Of a stretch of DNA of 64,000 nucleotides, positions 59,331 through 64,000 are shown in pieces; within the stretch, counting starts at the first letter, position 1; every line of letters starts with the position of its first letter. Below the pieces are notes generated by a model, which made no database searches, was not told where the DNA came from, and saw nothing but the letters and a program-made list of their open reading frames with translations. The DNA comes from a virus. Made by a program: the position numbers and the translations under genes. The stretch lies in the IMG/VR virus record IMGVR_UViG_3300023184_000081, positions 1 through 64,000 of that record. The stretch is one strand, 5' to 3'.

Positions 59331-60097
59331 TACAAACCACTCCAATCACTCAATACAGGCTGTGTGATTTCTATCTTCTGTAAATTAGATGGAAGTTGTG
59401 GCATAAAATTTATATTTGTTTCTAGTTCAATCGCTTTAATTGTTGTAGCATATTTTGGAAGGTCTCGAACTGGTAGTGCTTCATTTGGAAATATAAAAGA
59501 GATAACCTTACCCGTTTTGCGATCGATGATAACTTTCCACAACTTTGTAGGAACACCAACCTTGTTGTTACCTATAGTCAAATGATTTTGTTCATACAAA
59601 GTTCCTGTAACAACATAGATATCTTTTCCTTCAAGAACCCAATTTCTGATATAAGTTTCTAGTTGCTTCCATATCCCGCGATTGTGATTTGGAACTTGTG
59701 GAACCATATTTGACAGAAAGAAACTTTCACTCATAATTTCTTCCGATGTTGTATTGTTTCCTGCTGGAGATAGATGCCCGCGATCATATGGATTTCCGGC
59801 ATAGTCTGAAAGAACAGATTGATGCTCTTTTGGAATTTCTGGATCTGCCCTGAAATCATCTTCTCGATGAGCAGGACCAGAAACAGATTCTTTGGTTACG
59901 TGTTCCACCACATACTCTGCTGTTCTTGTGTCATTGCGATAATGAATCGCATAATTCTTTTTGCAAAGATATTGTGAATTCGTTAATTTGCTTACTGGTG
60001 CGCCGCGAACAACAAATTGTGGACAATTATCGTCTATCGGATTTGCGAATGTTTGTAGAGAAACGCATAAAACCGAAAAAAATATTAAATTTTTCAT
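59330..60097 (-). CDS. Secreted DNA/RNA non-specific endonuclease (NUC1/NucA type)
   Basis: A 255-residue protein on the minus strand with a signal peptide (about 1-18). The catalytic DRGHLSPAGN motif is near residue 111 and NMVPQ near 138, the family's metal-binding region. ATG 60097 has GGAAG about nine bases upstream; an ATG at 60103 sits only three bases from it. It would degrade nucleic acids in the periplasm or outside. Its own late promoter is at 60171-60178. Confidence 0.85.
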   Translation of the reverse strand: MKNLIFFSVLCVSLQTFANPIDDNCPQFVVRGAPVSKLTNSQYLCKKNYAIHYRNDTRTAEYVVEHVTKESVSGPAHREDDFRADPEIPKEHQSVLSDYAGNPYDRGHLSPAGNNTTSEEIMSESFFLSNMVPQVPNHNRGIWKQLETYIRNWVLEGKDIYVVTGTLYEQNHLTIGNNKVGVPTKLWKVIIDRKTGKVISFIFPNEALPVRDLPKYATTIKAIELETNINFMPQLPSNLQKIEITQPVLSDWSGL

Positions 60098-60170
60098 AGT
60101 CATTATCTTCCGAATAATTTGTTTTTATTATGTATTCAGAGAGAATCTACGAAATTATCAATCCTGCATC

Positions 60171-60178
60171 TATTTATA
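60171..60178 (-). promoter_or_regulatory. Reverse-strand late promoter TATAAATA
   Basis: TATTTATA on the plus strand is TATAAATA on the minus strand, about 74 bases before the nuclease start. Confidence 0.65.
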
Positions 60179-60214
60179 ACGCTAACCTATTGATTTTATT
60201 AGCCAAAATAAACC

Positions 60215-60243
60215 TTGACAATTAGCCAAAACCAGCGTATAAT
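60215..60243 (+). promoter_or_regulatory. sigma70-type promoter giving a predicted leaderless mRNA
   Basis: TTGACA at 60215-60220 and TATAAT at 60238-60243, spacer 17. The ATG of the next gene begins six bases after the -10. Confidence 0.78.
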
Positions 60244-60249
60244 ATTCAT

Positions 60250-60645
60250 ATGAACATTGTAATTCAAACAAGAAATCTGTATCGATTTGAGAATGTATAT
60301 TTTCTCGGGACGGATGTCGTCGTTCAAAGATCTATCAAGGTTTTACAGAAGAAAATGGAGCGGATCTGGAAAGAATATAAAGATTCAGATTTTCCCATTC
60401 TCTTCGAAAGTAAAGGAACTCCTCACTGTGGAAAATGGATGTCATATAGTATAGAAAATGAAATTCATTTGGCTCCAGGTCAGCGTGATTATTTGACTCT
60501 TGTTCACGAAATGTGTCATGCCATGGGTAAAGGTTATCACAACAAAAATTTCGTAGATTTAGAATTTGATATATTGGAAAGATTTTTTAATATCGACCGT
60601 GGCGAGCTAGAATTAGCAGCAGGTCTATTTGGAGTGGATAGATGA
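60250..60645 (+). CDS. Putative SprT-like zinc metallopeptidase
   Basis: A 131-residue protein with LVHEMCHAMGKGYHNKNF near residue 88: an HEXXH zincin motif and a third candidate ligand His as in SprT/WLM-like proteins. The substrate is unknown. The promoter predicts translation from a leaderless mRNA, as no ribosome site is present. Confidence 0.65.
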   Translation: MNIVIQTRNLYRFENVYFLGTDVVVQRSIKVLQKKMERIWKEYKDSDFPILFESKGTPHCGKWMSYSIENEIHLAPGQRDYLTLVHEMCHAMGKGYHNKNFVDLEFDILERFFNIDRGELELAAGLFGVDR

Positions 60646-60974
60646 GAGCATTGAAAGAAATTACGGAATGGAATGTTGGTTATAAACAACCAAATCATAC
60701 ATATTTGATCGACGATCACGATAACATAATTGCATACAGGAAATGGCATAAAGGCGAGCAAATCTTTTCAACTAGCAAATTTCCGCTAAATAAAAGATAT
60801 CGCAAATTTGTAGAGGTTGATGCTGCTCAGTTCAAATATACAGCGCCGGAAACCAAAGCTAACATCAAAATTGTTATTGGCAGCAAAGGCGACAAGTATA
60901 TTATAGATCTAGATAAGTCGACATGCACGTGTAATGGATTTAAATTTCGGGGAAAATGCAAACATATACCTTGA
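60642..60974 (+). CDS. SWIM zinc-finger-like protein
   Basis: A 110-residue protein. Its C-terminal CTCNGFKFRGKCKH is a SWIM-type C-x-C...C-x-H finger, used by others for DNA or protein binding. Its stop overlaps the -35 box of the next promoter. Role unknown. Confidence 0.7.
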   Translation: MRALKEITEWNVGYKQPNHTYLIDDHDNIIAYRKWHKGEQIFSTSKFPLNKRYRKFVEVDAAQFKYTAPETKANIKIVIGSKGDKYIIDLDKSTCTCNGFKFRGKCKHIP

Positions 60975-60999
60975 CAATTAGGTGTGTTCCTGATATAAT
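60971..60999 (+). promoter_or_regulatory. sigma70-type promoter
   Basis: TTGACA at 60971-60976 and TATAAT at 60994-60999, spacer 17. It drives the gene at 61039. Confidence 0.85.
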
Positions 61000-61038
61000 A
61001 CATATGTTCCGAAGGGTCAATATTAATAGGATTTCATT

Positions 61039-61407
61039 ATGGGTATGATGCCAGTATATTTCACGACTACTTCTTTCAGGAAACGAAAGAAACAGAAGTT
61101 CACTAATGCAGCTTCAGCGAAGCTATCACGTGAGAATCAAGAAAGCTGGAAGAAGCTTCTTCTATCTCATGACGTAAAGAAAATTTCTAAGAATATAAAA
61201 TCAGTTCAAAGAAAGCCTGTTTCATACCGTGGAAGTGATTTGCCTAGAATACCTTCTGTCAAAGATACGTGGGAGCCATGTGTTCGACCAGCAGACAAAG
61301 TATACACTGGCGATGCGATTGTGGGTATTTCTACGATGCATAAGTCTAATGCAGTTCCTGTATTCAATAAACAAGCAGCAATTGATATTTCTAAGATGAG
61401 GCGATAG
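61039..61407 (+). CDS. Conserved hypothetical phage protein
   Basis: A 122-residue basic protein. The C-terminal half (TGDAIVGISTMHKSNAVPVF) is a block conserved across many large-phage proteins of unknown function. The promoter gives it a normal leader with AGGATTTCATT upstream of ATG. Confidence 0.65.
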   Translation: MGMMPVYFTTTSFRKRKKQKFTNAASAKLSRENQESWKKLLLSHDVKKISKNIKSVQRKPVSYRGSDLPRIPSVKDTWEPCVRPADKVYTGDAIVGISTMHKSNAVPVFNKQAAIDISKMRR

Positions 61408-61409
61408 TG

Positions 61410-61568
61410 ATGAATGCGCTGATAAAAATGTGGGATGACTTCGATGATTCGTTTTCTCATGTTCTATACGGCGGTGGGAAAGCATTTTCATCAATATTGG
61501 TAACTGCAGCTGCGATTGTAATTGAATTGAGCTTCGTCGGAATCATGGTTTGGTTGTTTGTATTCTAG
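61410..61568 (+). CDS. Small membrane protein
   Basis: A 52-residue protein: charged N-terminus (WDDFDDSF), one hydrophobic helix at residues 30-52. The start is separated from the previous stop by two bases. Function unknown. Confidence 0.5.
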   Translation: MNALIKMWDDFDDSFSHVLYGGGKAFSSILVTAAAIVIELSFVGIMVWLFVF

Positions 61569-61589
61569 AACAATTTAAGGAGTATAATG

Positions 61590-61757
61590 ATGGATAATAT
61601 TTTTGTTTGGTTGCGGAAATACGATTTGCAAATCGCTTGGTTTTTGATTGGTCTTTTCTCTTTTGCAGGTCTCGAGGCATTCAAGAATGATGACATTGTA
61701 ACTGGTTTGGTTTACTTTGGATTTGCTGCTATTAACTATTTACTCGTCAGAAAATGA
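61590..61757 (+). CDS. Small two-helix membrane protein
   Basis: A 55-residue protein with two membrane segments (about 14-28 and 36-51). AAGGAG at 61577-61582 is seven bases before ATG 61590; the ATG at 61587 is too close. The next gene overlaps by four bases. Confidence 0.55.
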   Translation: MDNIFVWLRKYDLQIAWFLIGLFSFAGLEAFKNDDIVTGLVYFGFAAINYLLVRK

Positions 61758-62050
61758 TGGGAATGTTTAATGAGGTAAATTTTTCTATGACATGTCCGGT
61801 TTGTGCAACGGAGATTAATGGATTTCAGACCAAGGACGGCACTCTTTTGCTCGACAATGTGGAGCCAGACAGTATAGATAATTTCTATTCATCATGTGAT
61901 AACTGCTACAGAACAGGTGTCAATACATGGATTGAATATTCTCGGGCACCAAAAGAGATGACTCACCGAGAAAAGAAACTCAGTGAAGAAGAAATTATTG
62001 CGATGGGTTTTGTTTTAAAAGTAACTTCGAAATATATGCCTTTACTTTAA
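61754..62050 (+). CDS. Zinc-ribbon-like protein
   Basis: A 98-residue protein with CPVC near residue 14 and CDNC near 48, a two-knuckle zinc ribbon. Function unknown. It overlaps the upstream gene by four bases; the next promoter begins inside its end. Confidence 0.6.
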   Translation: MMGMFNEVNFSMTCPVCATEINGFQTKDGTLLLDNVEPDSIDNFYSSCDNCYRTGVNTWIEYSRAPKEMTHREKKLSEEEIIAMGFVLKVTSKYMPLL

Positions 62051-62069
62051 CTCAAATCTAGCGTATAAT
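62041..62069 (+). promoter_or_regulatory. sigma70-type promoter giving a predicted leaderless mRNA
   Basis: TTTACT at 62041-62046 and TATAAT at 62064-62069, spacer 17. The phosphoesterase ATG at 62076 begins six bases after the -10. Confidence 0.7.
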
Positions 62070-62075
62070 AACACT

Positions 62076-62927
62076 ATGAAGATCGCACTTTGCTCGGATT
62101 TACATCTAGAGTTCGGAGATATTATTCTCAAGAACACTGAGAACGCAGACGTATTGATCCTGAGCGGAGATATCCTCATTGCCGAAGATCTTCGTAGGAC
62201 TGCTAAATTTTTGGGAATGACTCCAGAGGAATTTGATCAGTCGATGTATCAAATCACTTATAGAGTCGAAGCAGCTAAACGGTTCAGAGAATTCTTGAGC
62301 AGAGTAAGTTTTGAATTTCCGCATGTGATATATGTTGCTGGTAATCATGAATTTTATCACGGAAAGTGGAATGAGACCATAGATGTATTGCGTGCTGAAT
62401 GTGCCAGATATGAAAATATTTATTTTCTTGAGTGTGATACAAAGGTCATTGAAGATATAACCTTTGCTGGCGGAACACTATGGACTGATTGCAATAAAGG
62501 TGATCCGCTGACGCTTCATGGTTTGACCACATATATGTATGATTATAGCGCGATCGTAAATGATAATGCTGGTTATACAAAATTGCGTCCGATTCATACT
62601 GTTGAACGCCATGATAAAACTAAGAGATACCTCAAGCATGTATTGGATAACACTGAGGGAAAAATCGTAGTTGTTGGTCATCATGCGCCAACTGCGCTCA
62701 GTGTTCATGAAAGATATGTTCGCGACACTATTGTAAACGGTGCATTTTATAGCGATCTGAGCGAGTTCATTTTAGATCATCCTCAGATTGTTCTATGGAC
62801 GCATGGACATATGCACGATCCTTGGGATTATATGATTGGTGATACTCGCGTTGTATGTAATCCTCGCGGATATACTGGTCAGGAAAGACGCGCATCTGAA
62901 TTCAAATTGCAGTATTTACAAGTGTGA
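62076..62927 (+). CDS. Calcineurin-like metallophosphoesterase
   Basis: A 283-residue enzyme with CSDLHLEFG at about 6-14, ILSGDIL near 28, VAGNHEFYH near 89, VVVGHHAPT near 196 and WTHGHMHDP near 246. All five family motifs are present. It is longer than the 57.3-kb enzyme and clearly separate. Substrate unknown. No ribosome site precedes its ATG; a leaderless message is predicted. Confidence 0.88.
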   Translation: MKIALCSDLHLEFGDIILKNTENADVLILSGDILIAEDLRRTAKFLGMTPEEFDQSMYQITYRVEAAKRFREFLSRVSFEFPHVIYVAGNHEFYHGKWNETIDVLRAECARYENIYFLECDTKVIEDITFAGGTLWTDCNKGDPLTLHGLTTYMYDYSAIVNDNAGYTKLRPIHTVERHDKTKRYLKHVLDNTEGKIVVVGHHAPTALSVHERYVRDTIVNGAFYSDLSEFILDHPQIVLWTHGHMHDPWDYMIGDTRVVCNPRGYTGQERRASEFKLQYLQV

Positions 62928-62931
62928 CGAA

Positions 62932-63078
62932 GTGAAAACCATAAGAATATATGGAAAATTTAATTATTGGATAGATATTGAAATGGAAGATGATCAGAAT
63001 AACGATATGGCTATTATCATTGCCATGACTACTAATTTGGATAGATGGAACTGTGAGGAATATAAAGAATATGAGTGA
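62932..63078 (+). CDS. Hypothetical protein (weak start)
   Basis: A 48-residue frame, GTG at 62932 just after the phosphoesterase stop (KTIRIYGKFNYWIDIEMEDD). The longer frame from 62836 runs inside the upstream gene. No good ribosome site; the start and existence are uncertain. Confidence 0.35.
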   Translation: MKTIRIYGKFNYWIDIEMEDDQNNDMAIIIAMTTNLDRWNCEEYKEYE

Positions 63079-63421
63079 TTACAATCCAGACAAATGGGTA
63101 GTTGTTAAAATTACTCAAAAAGATGTATCTCCCATTTATAAGGTATTCGCTTCTTGGTATGGCGGCTATAATGGTTCGGATTCTTGGAGAATGAATAGTG
63201 GTATCGCCAAAGTTTCTTTCTATCAGGATCTCTATGAAGATGTGTATTCTTTTCATGGCTATTCTGGTTCGGTTTATGAATGCAACGATGGGAATTATGG
63301 CTGTAGTGTTTATGGCCATAATATTATTCTAGGTATGTGTGCAGACGCTGAAATGCTAGGTTTTGAAATCGAAATACTTCCTGAAGAAACTAACTGGCTG
63401 GAGATAAATTATGCAAATTGA
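63071..63421 (+). CDS. Hypothetical phage protein
   Basis: A 116-residue protein from ATG 63071, in-frame ATG at 63053 ignored because 63071 overlaps the upstream stop like other genes here. Tyr/Trp/Gly-rich (KVFASWYGGYNGSDSWRMNS). Function unknown. Confidence 0.6.
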   Translation: MSDYNPDKWVVVKITQKDVSPIYKVFASWYGGYNGSDSWRMNSGIAKVSFYQDLYEDVYSFHGYSGSVYECNDGNYGCSVYGHNIILGMCADAEMLGFEIEILPEETNWLEINYAN

Positions 63422-63617
63422 AATCGATGAAGCAATTATAGATCAAATTATGAAAACTGAATTGCGCGAGTCTATTGACTATCTGAAGATGGATATCAAG
63501 AAACTGAAAAAAAATAAATCGCGCGAGAAATATGAAGATGAGGATTTGAAGCACAACGAACAAATTCTTCCACACCTAGAAGCAGTATACAATTATTTTA
63601 CTGGGGAAACATTATGA
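63411..63617 (+). CDS. Hypothetical helical phage protein
   Basis: A 68-residue protein (MQIEIDEAIIDQIMKTELRE). It is coupled on both ends by 4- to 11-base overlaps. The pattern is common in large phages; no known function. Confidence 0.55.
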   Translation: MQIEIDEAIIDQIMKTELRESIDYLKMDIKKLKKNKSREKYEDEDLKHNEQILPHLEAVYNYFTGETL

Positions 63618-64000
63618 GATCGAATTATTGGACATGCAGCAAATTTGCTGACTGGCTCCGTGGAACTCCGAAACCACAGGCAGCCAGTAGCAAAGGGTGG
63701 GATGAGTGGAACGAAAAAGCTAAAGCTGATCATCCATTTCGTTTTTGGTTGGCTGATGATTTTCTTGATATAATGCAGAAAATTATTTGCTCGCCAGTAA
63801 ATCTTCTTTATGATATCAAATATTATATCAATAATCGTTGGGTTACTCGCACTCATAGTCTAACTGCTCATCCTAAAGATATCAAGCCAGGAGAGTGGAA
63901 AGATATTGGTCATCGCTTTCTTCCCTGCTTGTTCAATGAGCTTGTCGATTATGTTGAGGTAGAGCTAGCATGGTTTCATATAGTATGGGACTCGAAAGCA
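63614..64000 (+). CDS. Conserved phage protein (3' end cut off by window)
   Basis: The frame runs open from ATG 63614 to the window end, 129 residues so far. WTCSKFADWLRGTPKPQAAS, KADHPFRFWLADD and NNRWVTRTHSLTAHPKDI form a pattern conserved in many large phages. Function unknown. It overlaps the upstream stop (ATGA). Confidence 0.7.
   Translation, partial: MRSNYWTCSKFADWLRGTPKPQAASSKGWDEWNEKAKADHPFRFWLADDFLDIMQKIICSPVNLLYDIKYYINNRWVTRTHSLTAHPKDIKPGEWKDIGHRFLPCLFNELVDYVEVELAWFHIVWDSKA

Noticed and set aside
1-64000. CRISPR arrays, insertion sequences, integrase or attachment sites
   Set aside because: I saw no regular direct repeats, transposase or integrase motifs; the phage appears lytic in this window.

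Overview
The window is a contiguous stretch of a large, AT-rich, T4-like myovirus genome, read from its gene order and proteins. It carries recognisable homologues of T4 gp46/gp47, gp45/44/62, RegA, gp43, UvsX, gp41 and gp61. It also has class I ribonucleotide reductase, ThyX, a dCMP deaminase-like enzyme and an ATP-dependent DNA ligase. Expression signals match: twelve near-consensus sigma70-type promoters (all with a 17-base spacer) and T4-style late promoters (TATAAATA). The host cannot be named. A TorF-type porin and two GC-rich genes of a style common in betaproteobacterial prophages suggest a Gram-negative proteobacterium.

Layout. 0-9.7 kb: recombination nuclease pair, a 2OG-oxygenase-like gene, peptide deformylase, C5-cytosine methyltransferase, a CmoA-like enzyme, and a metallopeptidase/VWA plus MoxR-type AAA+ pair. 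9.7-13.2 kb: GT-A glycosyltransferase, sliding clamp, clamp loader, RegA. 13.2-18.9 kb: small heat-shock protein, then a late lysis/envelope block (GH19 endolysin, membrane proteins, two secreted proteins, holin-like proteins). 19-26 kb: DNA polymerase, PP-loop ATPase, UvsX and replicative helicase. 26.8-40 kb: late virion region rich in proteins starting with a T4-like capsid-targeting peptide, modular proteins with repeated MDE/IDE junctions, two structural proteins and an embedded Rz/Rz1 spanin pair. 40-46.4 kb: primase, ThyX, RNR and a radical SAM protein, with a GIY-YIG gene on the opposite strand. 46.5-49.5 kb: methyltransferase and three glycosyltransferase-type genes. 49.6-50.3 kb: a porin under overlapping early and late promoters.

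50.5-53.2 kb holds 25 tRNA genes covering all 20 amino acids. Four long-stem RNA elements that are not ordinary tRNAs are embedded among them. Downstream (53.2-64 kb) are an RNase H-like gene, cupin, DNA ligase, deaminase, two metallophosphoesterases and many small genes, several of them one- or two-helix membrane peptides. This part also holds a GC-rich two-gene insert and a reverse-strand late cassette of secreted nuclease plus two paralogous membrane proteins.

The genes fit a lytic phage that builds its own replisome and dNTP supply, supplements host translation (tRNAs, CmoA-like enzyme, deformylase), packages internal proteins for ejection, and remodels the envelope before lysis. The features that stand out most are the long-stem RNAs in the tRNA array, three promoters placed exactly six bases before a start codon (predicted leaderless mRNAs), the capsid-targeted modular proteins, and the virally encoded porin.
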